A DNA stretch of 49,811 bases from Streptomyces hydrogenans. GTDB lineage: Bacteria; Actinomycetota; Actinomycetes; Streptomycetales; Streptomycetaceae. The notes under the pieces are model-generated. The model searched no databases, was not told where the DNA came from, and saw nothing but the letters and a program-made list of their open reading frames with translations. This document shows, in pieces, positions 25,552 to 33,525 of the stretch. Within the stretch, counting starts at the first letter, position 1; every line of letters begins with the position of its first letter. Both the position numbers and the translations under genes were made by a program. Location of the stretch: assembly GCF_014656075.1 (NCBI RefSeq), contig NZ_BNBS01000056.1, positions 1 to 49,811 on the forward strand, given 5' to 3'.

Positions 25552-26034
25552 TCAGCGGATGCTCCCCCCGCGCGGCTCCTCGCGGGCCAGCGCGCCCGCG
25601 GCCTCGTGCATGGCCAGTTCGAGCAGCGAGGCGTCGGTGAGGGTGCCCCGTCCGTCCGGGACGACGAGCCAGCGCACTCCCCCGGTGGCGCGCCCCGGGT
25701 ACGGGACGACGATCCAGGTGCCGGGGCCGGCGCCGCGCACCCCGGTGCCGAGCCAGCGGGCGGCCGTGCCGGGCGGGACGAAGAAGCCGACGCGGGCGTC
25801 GCCGAAGTCGGCGAGGACGGGTCCCGGCCGGTCGACCAGCCGGGTCAGGACGTCGAGGGTGGGGTGGCCCAGCTCGCCCGGCAGGATCAGTACGTCCCAG
25901 CGCCGGCCGGCCGGGAGCAGGGCGATCCCGTGCGGGTTGCGCTCCCACTCCCAGCGGCAGGCGTCGGGATCCGGTGCGACCGCGGCCAGCCATTCGAGCG
26001 CGGCCTTGGCGCCGGGGGCCCCCGTAGATGTCAT
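25552..26034 (-). CDS. Conserved hypothetical protein, about 160 residues
   Basis: 160 residues from ATG 26034, with GAGAGGAG nine bases upstream; an upstream GTG at 26043 would sit on the ribosome site and is unlikely. No signal peptide or transmembrane segment. Notable segments are CRWEWERNPHGIALLPAGRR, WDVLILPGELGHPTLDVLTR, DARVGFFVPPGTAARWLGTG and TWIVVPYPGRATGGVRWLVV. The pattern loosely recalls the small primase/polymerase N-domain-like proteins annotated in streptomycetes, but I cannot support an activity. It is preceded by an unusually structured leader with a hairpin and a CRP-type palindrome (listed separately), so it may be tightly regulated. Chitinase downstream has its own promoter. 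Confidence 0.7.
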   Translation of the reverse strand: MTSTGAPGAKAALEWLAAVAPDPDACRWEWERNPHGIALLPAGRRWDVLILPGELGHPTLDVLTRLVDRPGPVLADFGDARVGFFVPPGTAARWLGTGVRGAGPGTWIVVPYPGRATGGVRWLVVPDGRGTLTDASLLELAMHEAAGALAREEPRGGSIR

Positions 26035-26055
26035 CGTGCGCACTCCTCTCCATGG

Positions 26056-26076
26056 GGACGCGCGGAGTGCGCGTCC
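26056..26076 (-). promoter_or_regulatory. Leader hairpin just upstream of the hypothetical gene's ribosome site
   Basis: A perfect 8-bp stem (26056-26063 with 26069-26076, 5-base loop) ends within a few bases of the GAGAGGAG site of the gene starting at 26034. A second small stem (26100-26104 with 26111-26115) lies further up. Translation control is possible but unproven. Confidence 0.45.
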
Positions 26077-26132
26077 ACACGGAGAGAGCGCGAGGGTTCC
26101 CCGCTCTTACGCGGGTTTCCCTACCCATCGGT

Positions 26133-26148
26133 TGTGATCTGAATCACA
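26133..26148. promoter_or_regulatory. Perfect CRP-type palindrome TGTGATCTGAATCACA
   Basis: The 16-mer TGTGA-N6-TCACA is the full consensus for CRP/FNR-family dimers. It lies 99 bases upstream of the start of the hypothetical gene (26034) and 15 bases past the stop of the upstream oxidase gene. Streptomyces have a CRP orthologue that binds related GTG-N6-CAC sites, so this is a credible site. Activation of the 26034 gene is inference. Confidence 0.65.
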
Positions 26149-26163
26149 CCTGATGGCACGGGT

Positions 26164-27582
26164 TCAGCTGTCGAAGCCGAGGCCCAGCTTGTCCATCGCC
26201 TTCAGCCAGAGGTTCCGCCGGCCGCCGTTGGCGTCCGCGCGGGCCAGCGACCACTTGGTGATCCCGATGCCGGCCCAGGCGATCGGCTCCGGCGGGAACG
26301 GCAGCGGCTTGGAGCGGACCATGTCCAGCTGGGTGCGCTCGGTGCGCTCCCCGGCGAGCAGGTCGAGCATCACCTCGGCGCCGAAGCGGGTCGCGCCGAC
26401 GCCGAGGCCGGTGTAGCCCTGCGCGTACGCCACCTTGCCCTGGTGGGCCGTGCCGAAGAAGGCCGAGAAGCGCGAGCAGGTGTCGATCGCGCCGCCCCAG
26501 GCGTGGCTGAAGCGGAGCCCCTCCAGCTGCGGGAAGCAGGTGAAGAAGTGCTCGGCCAGCTTGAGGTAGGTCTCCGGGCGGTGGTCCATCTCCGCCTGCA
26601 CCTTGCCGCCGAAGCGGTAGATGGCGTCGTAGCCGCCCCACAGGATGCGGTGGTCGGCCGTGACGCGGAAGTAGTGGAACTGGTTGGCGGAGTCGCCGAG
26701 GCCCTGCCGGTTCTTCCAGCCGATGGAGGCGAGCTGCTCGGCGGTGAGCGGCTCGGTGACCAGCGCGTAGTCGTAGACCGGGACGGTGTACGGGCGCAGC
26801 CGCTTGACCAGCGACGGGAAGACGTTGGTGCCGAGGGCGACCCGGCGGGCGGCGACCCGGCCGTACGGGGTGCGGACGGCCATGCCGGCGCCGGCCGACA
26901 CCAGGTCGAGGCCCGGGGTGTTCTCGAAGATCCGCACGCCGAGGTCGAGGCAGGCCCGCTTGAGGCCCCAGGCGAGCTTCGCCGGGTGGAGCATGGCGAC
27001 GCCCTCGCGGTCCCAGAGGCCGCCGCGGAAGGTCGGCGAGTTCACCTCGGCCCGGACGGCGTCCTGGTCGAGGAGGGTCAGGCCGTCGGCGAGGCCGAGC
27101 CGCTCGGCCTCCTCGTACCACTCGTGGAGCTCCTCCACCTGGTACGCCTCGGTGGCGACGTCGATCTCGCCGGTGCGCTCGAACTCGCAGTCCAGGGAGT
27201 AGCGGGCGACGGCGTCCTCGATGGCGTCGAGGTTGGCCGCGCCGAGCCGCTCCAGCTTCGGCAGCTCCCCGGGCCAGCGGGAGAGGCCGTTGCCGAAGCC
27301 GTGGGTGAGGGAGGCGGCGCAGAAGCCGCCGTTGCGGCCCGAGGCGGCCCAGCCCACCTCGTGGCCTTCGATCAGCACGACGTCCTGGGAGGGGTCGCGC
27401 TCCTTGGCGAGGAGCGCGGTCCACAGTCCGCTGTAGCCGCCGCCGACGACGAGGAGGTCGCACTTCTCGGTGCCGGTGAGGGCGGGCAGGGCGCCGGGCT
27501 TGCCGGGGTCTTCCAGCCAGAAGGGGACGGGCTGGGCGTCGGAGAGAGATTGTGCAGCGAGACGCATGGCGACTGGGGCCAT
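26164..27582 (-). CDS. FAD-dependent oxidoreductase, PuuB-like (gamma-glutamylputrescine oxidase family)
   Basis: 472 residues from ATG 27582, with AAGGAG upstream. A DAO-family flavoprotein: the dinucleotide-binding fold LLVVGGGYSGLWTALLAKER (about 43-62) is followed by the conserved EVGWAASGRNGGFC, and by LGTNVFPSLVKRLRPYTVPV in the middle. The C-terminal WGGAIDTCSRFSAFFG and GYTGLGVGATRFGAEVML belong to the second FAD-contact region. Homologues oxidise gamma-glutamylputrescine, or other primary amines, to the aldehyde with release of ammonia and H2O2. It is the last gene of the potDABC operon, 38 bp after potC, so a polyamine substrate is well supported by context. Confidence 0.88.
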   Translation of the reverse strand: MAPVAMRLAAQSLSDAQPVPFWLEDPGKPGALPALTGTEKCDLLVVGGGYSGLWTALLAKERDPSQDVVLIEGHEVGWAASGRNGGFCAASLTHGFGNGLSRWPGELPKLERLGAANLDAIEDAVARYSLDCEFERTGEIDVATEAYQVEELHEWYEEAERLGLADGLTLLDQDAVRAEVNSPTFRGGLWDREGVAMLHPAKLAWGLKRACLDLGVRIFENTPGLDLVSAGAGMAVRTPYGRVAARRVALGTNVFPSLVKRLRPYTVPVYDYALVTEPLTAEQLASIGWKNRQGLGDSANQFHYFRVTADHRILWGGYDAIYRFGGKVQAEMDHRPETYLKLAEHFFTCFPQLEGLRFSHAWGGAIDTCSRFSAFFGTAHQGKVAYAQGYTGLGVGATRFGAEVMLDLLAGERTERTQLDMVRSKPLPFPPEPIAWAGIGITKWSLARADANGGRRNLWLKAMDKLGLGFDS

Positions 27583-27620
27583 GGTTTCCAACTCCTTCGG
27601 TGCCTGAGAGCTCCCTGCGC

Positions 27621-28415
27621 TCAGGCTGTTGCTGTTTTCTTGCGCCGGTTCGTAATGATTTGACCGGCCACCACGATCAGTACCGCGAGGACGAACATCG
27701 CGGTGCCGATCACGTTGATCTGAACGGGGGTACCGCGCTGTGCCGAGCCCCAGACGAACATGGGGAAGGTCACGGTGGAGCCCGCGTTGAAGTTGGTGAT
27801 GATGAAGTCGTCGAACGAGAGCGCGAAGGCGAGCAGCGCGCCGGCGGCGATGCCGGGGGCGGCGATCGGCAGGGTGACGCGCAGGAAGGTCTGCGCCGGC
27901 CCCGCGTAGAGGTCGCGCGCGGCCTCCTCCAGGCGCGGGTCCATGGACATGACCCGGGCCTTGACCGCCGTCACGACGAACGACAGGCAGAACATGATGT
28001 GGGCGATGAGGACCGTCCAGAAGCCCAGCTCGATCCCCATGTTGAGGAAGAGGGTGAGCAGCGAGGCGGCCATCACGACCTCGGGCATCGCCATCGGCAG
28101 GAAGATCAGCGAGTTGATCGCGCCGCGCGCCCGGAAGCGGTAGCGGACCAGGGCGAAGGCGATCATCGTGCCGAGGACGACCGCGCCGACGGTGGCCCAG
28201 GCGGCCAGCTGGAGCGAGAGCGTGAGCGACTCGCACATGTCGGCGACGCCGCAGGGGTCCTTCCAGGCGTCCAGGGAGAACTGCTGCCAGGAGTAGTTGA
28301 AGCGTCCGTTCGGCTTGTTGAACGAGAACACCATGACCACGATGTTCGGCAGGATCATGTACGCGAGCGTCAGCAGGCCCGCGATGACGACGACGTTCTT
28401 GCGCAGCCAGGTCAT
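27621..28415 (-). CDS. potC: Spermidine/putrescine ABC transporter permease PotC
   Basis: 264 residues from ATG 28415, which shares one base with the potB stop (TGATG). Six transmembrane helices of the binding-protein-dependent permease type. The ABC-contact EAA loop reads EEAARDLYAGPAQTFLRVTLP (about 170-190), followed by APGIAAGALLAFALSFDDFI, the usual PotC segment. It forms the channel in the cytoplasmic membrane together with PotB and is energised by PotA. A periplasmic-side loop contains a CGVADMC cysteine pair, which I do not recall as a family feature. Confidence 0.95.
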   Translation of the reverse strand: MTWLRKNVVVIAGLLTLAYMILPNIVVMVFSFNKPNGRFNYSWQQFSLDAWKDPCGVADMCESLTLSLQLAAWATVGAVVLGTMIAFALVRYRFRARGAINSLIFLPMAMPEVVMAASLLTLFLNMGIELGFWTVLIAHIMFCLSFVVTAVKARVMSMDPRLEEAARDLYAGPAQTFLRVTLPIAAPGIAAGALLAFALSFDDFIITNFNAGSTVTFPMFVWGSAQRGTPVQINVIGTAMFVLAVLIVVAGQIITNRRKKTATA

Positions 28416-29344
28416 CAGACGAGGTCCTCCGTTCCCGCCTTGCGGATGTAGACGGTGACCATGAGCAGCACGATCGCCATGAGGATGAAGGACAGGGCGG
28501 CGGCGGTCGGGTAGTCGAGGACGCGGAGGAACTGCGACTGGATGACGTTGCCGATCATCTTGGTGTCGGTGGACCCGAGCAGTTCGGCGTTGACGTAGTC
28601 GCCGCTCGCCGGGATGAAGGTGAGCAGGGTGCCGGAGACGACGCCGGGCATCGACAGCGGGAAGGTCACCTTGCGGAAGGTGGTCGCCGGGGAGGCGTAG
28701 AGGTCCTGGGCGGCCTCGTGCAGCCGGCCGTCGATCCGCTCCAGGGAGGTGTAGAGGGGCAGGATCATGAACGGCAGGAAGTTGTACGTGAGGCCGCAGA
28801 CGACCGCCATCGGGGTGGCGAGCACCCGCTCGCCCTCGGTCCATCCGAGCCAGCTGGTCACGTCGAGAAGGTGCAGCGCGTTGAGCACGTCCACGACGAG
28901 GCTGTCGTCGGCCAGGATCGTCTTCCACGCCAGGGTCCGGATGAGGAAGCTGGTGAAGAAGGGGGCGATCACGAGGACCAGCAGCAGGTTGCGCCAGCGG
29001 CCGGCCTTGAAGGCGATGAGGTACGCGAGCGGGTAGCCGAGCAGCAGGCAGAGCAGGGTCGCGGTGCCCGCGTACAGCAGCGAGCGCAGCAGCTGGGGCC
29101 AGTACTCGGTGAAGGCGTCGACGTAGGTCTGGAAGTGCCAGGTGACCTGGAAGCCCTCTTCGAGGGAGCCGGTCTGCACCGAGGTGGACGCCTGGTAGAC
29201 GAGCGGCAGGGCGAAGAAGACGAGCAGCCAGAGGATGCCGGGGAGCAGCAGCCAGTACGGGACGAGCCGCTTGCGGGTGGGAGGCTTGCGCAGAATCGGT
29301 TCCTCGACCGGTCCCGGCGCCTCCTTCGTCAGGGTCGTGCTCAC
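28415..29344 (-). CDS. potB: Spermidine/putrescine ABC transporter permease PotB
   Basis: 309 residues from GTG 29344, overlapping the potA stop by four bases. A charged, Pro-rich N-tail (about 1-28) precedes six helices. The EAA loop is HEAAQDLYASPATTFRKVTFP (about 222-242), followed by SMPGVVSGTLLTFIPASGDY, which is strongly PotB-like. It pairs with PotC in the membrane. Overlapping start and stop codons through potA-potB-potC show tight translational coupling, ensuring stoichiometric subunit synthesis. Confidence 0.95.
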   Translation of the reverse strand: MSTTLTKEAPGPVEEPILRKPPTRKRLVPYWLLLPGILWLLVFFALPLVYQASTSVQTGSLEEGFQVTWHFQTYVDAFTEYWPQLLRSLLYAGTATLLCLLLGYPLAYLIAFKAGRWRNLLLVLVIAPFFTSFLIRTLAWKTILADDSLVVDVLNALHLLDVTSWLGWTEGERVLATPMAVVCGLTYNFLPFMILPLYTSLERIDGRLHEAAQDLYASPATTFRKVTFPLSMPGVVSGTLLTFIPASGDYVNAELLGSTDTKMIGNVIQSQFLRVLDYPTAAALSFILMAIVLLMVTVYIRKAGTEDLV

Positions 29345-30498
29345 GCGGCGTCCTCCACCGTCTCCACGCCCGCGTCGATGTCCTGCGCCGCGTCGAGGCC
29401 GAAGGTGTGGGCCGGGTTCCAGTGCAGGACGACCTCGGCTCCGGGGCGGAGCCGCGCGTCGCGCTCGACGTTCTGCTCGTAGACCTGGAGCTCCGCGCCG
29501 GCCGGCGAGTTCACCACGTACTGGGTGGAGACGCCGATGAAGGAGGAGTCCACGATCCGGCCGGTCACCCGGTTGCGGCCGTCCGCGATCGAGCCCGCGT
29601 CGTCGGCGTGCGCGAGCGAGATCTTCTCGGGGCGGACGCCGACGAGGAGCTTGCCGCCCTGGCGGACGGCGTCCGTACAGCGGTCGCCGGGGAGGCGGAG
29701 CTTGCCGCCGCCCGCCGTGACGACGACGTCGGCGCTTCCGGAGCCCGTCTCGACGACCTCGGCCTCGATGAGGTTGGAGGTGCCGAGGAAGTTGGCGACG
29801 AAGGTGGTCCTCGGGTTCTCGTACAGGTCGGCGGGGGCGCCGAGCTGCTCGACCCGGCCGCCGTTCATGACCGCGACCTGGTCGGCCATGGTCATGGCCT
29901 CCTCCTGGTCGTGGGTGACGTGCACGAAGGTGATGCCGACCTCGGTCTGGATCCGCTTGAGCTCCAGCTGCATCTGGCGGCGCAGCTTGAGGTCGAGGGC
30001 GCCGAGCGGCTCGTCGAGGAGGAGCACCTGCGGGTGGTTGATGAGGGCGCGGGCCACGGCGACGCGCTGCTGCTGGCCGCCGGAGAGCTGGTGCGGCTTG
30101 TGCCGGGCCTTGTCGCCGAGCTGGACGAGCTCCAGCATGTCGTCGACCTGCTTCTTCACCGACTTGATGCCGCGCCGGCGCAGGCCGAAGGCGATGTTCT
30201 CGGAGATGTCCATGTGCGGGAAGAGCGCGTAGGACTGGAAGACGGTGTTGACCGGCCGCTTGTAGGGCGGGAGGTCGGTGACGTCGCGGTCGCCGAGGAA
30301 GATCGTGCCGGTGGAGGGGTCCTCCAGCCCCGCGATCATGCGCAGGGTGGTGGTCTTGCCGCAGCCGGAGGCGCCGAGCAGGGCGAAGAAGGAGCCCTGC
30401 GGGACGGTGAGGTCGAGCGGATGGACGGCGGTGAAGGAGCCGTAGGTCTTGCTGATCCCGGTGAGTCGGACGTCGCCGCCGGTGGTGTTCTCAGTCAT
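29341..30498 (-). CDS. potA: Spermidine/putrescine ABC transporter ATPase PotA
   Basis: 385 residues from ATG 30498. All ABC motifs are intact: Walker A GASGCGKTT (about 42-50), Q-loop FQSYALFPHMDI, signature LSGGQQQRVAVARAL (about 137-151), Walker B VLLLDEPLGALD and the switch His in HVTHDQEEAM. The C-terminal third (about 240-385) is a TOBE/MOP regulatory domain (LLVGVRPEKISLAHADD), typical of the PotA/FbpC branch. It hydrolyses ATP on the cytoplasmic side to drive polyamine uptake through PotBC. Forty bases downstream of potD. Confidence 0.96.
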   Translation of the reverse strand: MTENTTGGDVRLTGISKTYGSFTAVHPLDLTVPQGSFFALLGASGCGKTTTLRMIAGLEDPSTGTIFLGDRDVTDLPPYKRPVNTVFQSYALFPHMDISENIAFGLRRRGIKSVKKQVDDMLELVQLGDKARHKPHQLSGGQQQRVAVARALINHPQVLLLDEPLGALDLKLRRQMQLELKRIQTEVGITFVHVTHDQEEAMTMADQVAVMNGGRVEQLGAPADLYENPRTTFVANFLGTSNLIEAEVVETGSGSADVVVTAGGGKLRLPGDRCTDAVRQGGKLLVGVRPEKISLAHADDAGSIADGRNRVTGRIVDSSFIGVSTQYVVNSPAGAELQVYEQNVERDARLRPGAEVVLHWNPAHTFGLDAAQDIDAGVETVEDAA

Positions 30499-30538
30499 GG
30501 GTTGCGGTCCCGGATCTACGTGATGGGTGGACGACGGC

Positions 30539-31786
30539 TCAGGCGCCGATGAGCTTGGCGAACTTCTCCTCGTACGCCGTCTCCTCCTCGCTGGTCAGCG
30601 AGCGGAAGGCGCGGGACTTCTTGGCCATGGCCTTGTCCGGGAGGATCAGCGTGTTGGCCGCGAGCTCGGGATCGATCTTGGCCAGCTCGTCCTTGACCCC
30701 GTCGACGGGGCAGACGTAGTTGATGTAGGCGGCGAGCTGGGCGGCCACCGGGAGCTCGTAGTAGTAGTCGATGAGCTTCTCGGCGTTGGTCTTGTGGCCG
30801 GACTGTGCCGGCACCAGCAGGTTGTCCGTCGAGGTGATGTACCCGGCGTTGGGGATCGCGTACTGGATGTCCGGGTTGTCCGCCTGGAGCTGGATGATGT
30901 CGCCGGCCCAGGCGAGGCAGGCGGCGAGGTCGCCCTTGTCCAGGTCCGAGGTGTAGTCGTTGCCGGTGAAGCGGCGGATCTGCTTCTTGTCGACGGCCTT
31001 CTGGAGGCGGCCGATCGCGGCGTCGTAGTCGGCGTCGGTGAACTTCCCCGGGTCCTTGCCCATGTCGAGCAGGGTCATGCCGACGGTGTCGCGCATCTCG
31101 GTGAGGAAGCCGACCCGGCCCTTGAGGGCGGGGTCGTCGAGCAGCTGGCTGACCGAGTCGACCTTCTTCCCGCCGGTCGCCTTCACGTTGTAGGCGATGA
31201 CGGTGGAGATGCCGGTCCAGGGGTACGAGTAGGACCGGCCCGGGTCCCAGTCGGGGCGGCGGAACTGGGCGGAGAGGTTCGCGTAGGCGTTGGGCAGGTT
31301 CGCCGGGTCGAGCTTCTGCGCCCAGCCGAGCCGGATGATGCGCGCGGCGAGCCAGTCGGTCACGCAGATCAGGTCGCGACCGGTGTCCTGGCCGGCCGCG
31401 AGCTGCGGTTTGATCTTGCCGAAGAACTCGACGTTGTCGTTGATGTCCTCGGTGTACTTGACCTTGATCCCGGTGCGCTCGGCGAACGCCTCCAGGGTGG
31501 GCCGGGACTTCTCGTCCTCGCTGACGTCCATGTACTCGGTCCAGTTGGAGAAGCTGACGGTCTTCTCCTTGGCCGACAGGTCCGTGGACGCCGGGCCCTG
31601 TCCCTCCCGCTTGGCCGGCGGGATGCCGCAGGCGGTGAGGCCGGCCAGGCCGCCCACCGTCAGCGCGCCCGCACCGCCGGCCCGCAGCAGCGAGCGGCGG
31701 CTGAGGGCACCACGGCCGCTCGTCATGCTGCGCCGGATCGCCGCGAGCTGGGCGGCGGACAGGCGGTCGGGCTCGTACTGCTCCAT
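30539..31786 (-). CDS. potD: Polyamine ABC transporter substrate-binding lipoprotein PotD
   Basis: 415 residues from ATG 31786. The N-terminus carries a twin-arginine-like SRRSLLRAGGAGALTVGG stretch and a lipobox (LTACG, about Cys53), so it is probably Tat-exported and lipid-anchored. The mature part is a PotD/F-type binding protein: VSFSNWTEYMDVSEDEKSRP, VKYTEDINDNVEFFGKIKPQ, LICVTDWLAARIIRLGW, IRRFTGNDYTSDLDKGDLAA and GDIIQLQADNPDIQYAIP. It captures polyamine outside the membrane and presents it to PotBC. Closely related to the protein encoded at 41064-42227. Preceded by an aldehyde dehydrogenase gene 49 bp upstream in the same operon. Confidence 0.94.
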   Translation of the reverse strand: MEQYEPDRLSAAQLAAIRRSMTSGRGALSRRSLLRAGGAGALTVGGLAGLTACGIPPAKREGQGPASTDLSAKEKTVSFSNWTEYMDVSEDEKSRPTLEAFAERTGIKVKYTEDINDNVEFFGKIKPQLAAGQDTGRDLICVTDWLAARIIRLGWAQKLDPANLPNAYANLSAQFRRPDWDPGRSYSYPWTGISTVIAYNVKATGGKKVDSVSQLLDDPALKGRVGFLTEMRDTVGMTLLDMGKDPGKFTDADYDAAIGRLQKAVDKKQIRRFTGNDYTSDLDKGDLAACLAWAGDIIQLQADNPDIQYAIPNAGYITSTDNLLVPAQSGHKTNAEKLIDYYYELPVAAQLAAYINYVCPVDGVKDELAKIDPELAANTLILPDKAMAKKSRAFRSLTSEEETAYEEKFAKLIGA

Positions 31787-31835
31787 GCGCTGTGCCCTTT
31801 CGGGATGGTTGCGCCGCTGGTCGGGCGGCTGACTG

Positions 31836-33350
31836 CTATCGGTCCCCGAAGATCGTGCGGTGCCAGTCCTTGGCCGCCACCGCGGTGTTGTCGAACATCA
31901 CGTGCTTGACCTGCGTGTACTCCTCGAAGGAGTAGGCCGACATGTCCTTTCCGTAGCCGGACGCCTTGGATCCCCCGTGCGGCATCTCGCTGATGATCGG
32001 GATGTGGTCGTTCACCCAGACGCAGCCGGCCTTGATCTCGCGGGTGGCCCGGTTCGCCCGGTAGACGTCGCGGCTCCAGGCGGAGGCGGCGAGGCCGTAC
32101 GGGGTGTCGTTGGCGAGCCGGATGCCCTCGTCGTCGGTGTCGAAGGGCAGGGCCACCAGGACCGGTCCGAAGATCTCCGACTGCACGACCTCGCTGTCCT
32201 GCGCGGCGCCGGTGATCAGGGTGGGACGGTAGTATGCGCCGTTCTTGAGCTCTCCACCAGGGGCTTCGCCTCCGGTGACGACGGTGGCGTAGCCGCGGGC
32301 CCGCTCGACGAAGCCGGCGACCCGGTCGCGGTGGACGTGGGAGACCAGCGGGCCGAGGTCGGTGGCCGGGTCGGCCGGGTCGCCCAGCCGGACGGTCTCC
32401 ATGAGCTCGGCGACCCGGGCGACGAAGGCGTCGAAGAGCGGGCGCTGGACGTAGGCGCGGGTGGCGGCGGTGCAGTCCTGGCCGGAGTTGATGAGCGAGG
32501 CGGCGACGGCGCCGTGCGCCGCGGCCTCCAGGTCGGCGTCGTCGAAGACGACGAACGGCGCCTTGCCGCCGAGCTCCAGGTGGAGCCGCTTGACGGTGGC
32601 GGTGGCGACCTCGGCGACCCGCTTGCCGACCGGGGTGGAGCCGGTGAAGGACGTCATGACGACGTCGGGGTGGCCGACCAGGTGCTCGCCGGCCTCCCGT
32701 CCGGTGCCGGTGACGACGTTGATCACGCCGTCGGGGATGCCCGCCTCCTTCGCCGCCTGGGCGAACATCAGGGAGGTGAGCGGGGTCAGCTCGGCCGGCT
32801 TCAGGACGATCGTGTTGCCGGCGGCGATCGCCGGGAGGATCTTCCAGGCGGCCATCTGGAGGGGGTAGTTCCAGGGGGCGATGGAGCCGACCACGCCGAG
32901 CGGCTCGCGCCGGACGTAGGAGGTGTGGTCGCCGGAGTACTCGGCGGCGGACTGGCCCTGGAGGTGGCGGGCCGCGCCGGCGAAGAAGGCGGTGTTGTCG
33001 ATGGTGCCGGGCACGTCGAACTCGGTGGTGAGCCGGATCGGCTTGCCGCACTGGAGCGATTCGACCCGGGCGAAGTCCTCGGCCCGGTCGGCGAGGACCG
33101 CGGCGAAGCGGTGCAGGGCGTCGGAGCGCTCCCCGGGGGTGGCGCCCGCCCAGCCGGGGAAGGCCGCCCTGGCGGCGGCCACGGCCTCGTCGACGTCCGC
33201 CGGGGAGGCGAGGGTGTAGGTGTACACGCTCTCGCCGGTGGCGGGGTCGACGACGCTGTGCGTCTGTCCCGAGGTTCCGGGGCGGAGCCGTCCGCCGATG
33301 TACTGCGCGCCGTCCGCGAAGCGGTCCGTCACCTGGAAGCGGTTGCCCAT
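31836..33350 (-). CDS. Aldehyde dehydrogenase of the polyamine operon (gamma-aminobutyraldehyde type)
   Basis: 504 residues from ATG 33350 (GGAGAG ribosome site). Complete ALDH signature: SIAPWNYPLQMAAWKILPAI, VLKPAELTPLTSLM, TSFTGSTPVGKRVAEVA, general base in LHLELGGKAPFVVFDDADLE, nucleophile Cys in LINSGQDCTAATR, and the C-terminal GCVWVNDHIPIISEMPHGGS. The last element and overall pattern match aminobutyraldehyde/betaine-aldehyde dehydrogenases. It would oxidise the aldehyde left by putrescine deamination to GABA or its glutamyl form. It heads the operon ALDH-potDABC-oxidase; the promoter and an inverted-repeat cluster lie immediately upstream. Paralogous to 42388-43824. Confidence 0.93.
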   Translation of the reverse strand: MGNRFQVTDRFADGAQYIGGRLRPGTSGQTHSVVDPATGESVYTYTLASPADVDEAVAAARAAFPGWAGATPGERSDALHRFAAVLADRAEDFARVESLQCGKPIRLTTEFDVPGTIDNTAFFAGAARHLQGQSAAEYSGDHTSYVRREPLGVVGSIAPWNYPLQMAAWKILPAIAAGNTIVLKPAELTPLTSLMFAQAAKEAGIPDGVINVVTGTGREAGEHLVGHPDVVMTSFTGSTPVGKRVAEVATATVKRLHLELGGKAPFVVFDDADLEAAAHGAVAASLINSGQDCTAATRAYVQRPLFDAFVARVAELMETVRLGDPADPATDLGPLVSHVHRDRVAGFVERARGYATVVTGGEAPGGELKNGAYYRPTLITGAAQDSEVVQSEIFGPVLVALPFDTDDEGIRLANDTPYGLAASAWSRDVYRANRATREIKAGCVWVNDHIPIISEMPHGGSKASGYGKDMSAYSFEEYTQVKHVMFDNTAVAAKDWHRTIFGDR

Positions 33351-33386
33351 GACGCTCTCCGTTGTCCCAGCTCGAATTGAGTGCCG

Positions 33387-33415
33387 ATCCTGACAGAGCG
33401 ATACGGCTCGAACAA
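33387..33415 (-). promoter_or_regulatory. Putative promoter of the ALDH-potDABC-oxidase operon
   Basis: On the minus strand TTGTTC (33415-33410) and CAGGAT (33392-33387) are separated by 17 bases, an acceptable HrdB-type -35/-10 pair, ending 37 bases before the ATG at 33350. Inferred from sequence only. Confidence 0.5.
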
Positions 33416-33417
33416 GT

Positions 33418-33497
33418 GATTCCGTTGTTGCCTTTTGGTTACTCGACGGAATCGGTCGACCAAGTGTCGAGGTCGCAGGAAAATCTTCGTACGGAAT
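33418..33497. promoter_or_regulatory. ATTCCGT/ACGGAAT operator cluster in the polyamine operon-NADAR gap
   Basis: GATTCCGT (33418-33425) and ACGGAATC (33446-33453) form a perfect 8-bp inverted repeat with 20 bases between. A third ACGGAAT is at 33491-33497. The pair lies directly upstream of the proposed -35 of the minus-strand operon; the third copy is 29 bases before the NADAR start. Binding of a pathway regulator (PucR- or AsnC-type) is inference. Confidence 0.5.
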
Positions 33498-33525
33498 GTC
33501 TGTCGCGGATGTCAGACTCGCGTGC

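Noticed and set aside
26100..26148. Possible ydaO-type (cyclic di-AMP) riboswitch, suggested by the minus-strand GAGCGGGGAACCC segment
   Set aside because: Only one short element fits; the other conserved parts (GGGGUGAA and the closing stem) are not found.
30527..31909. 460-codon plus-strand open frame opposite potD
   Set aside because: Shadow of potD; the minus strand encodes a full lipoprotein with recognisable motifs.
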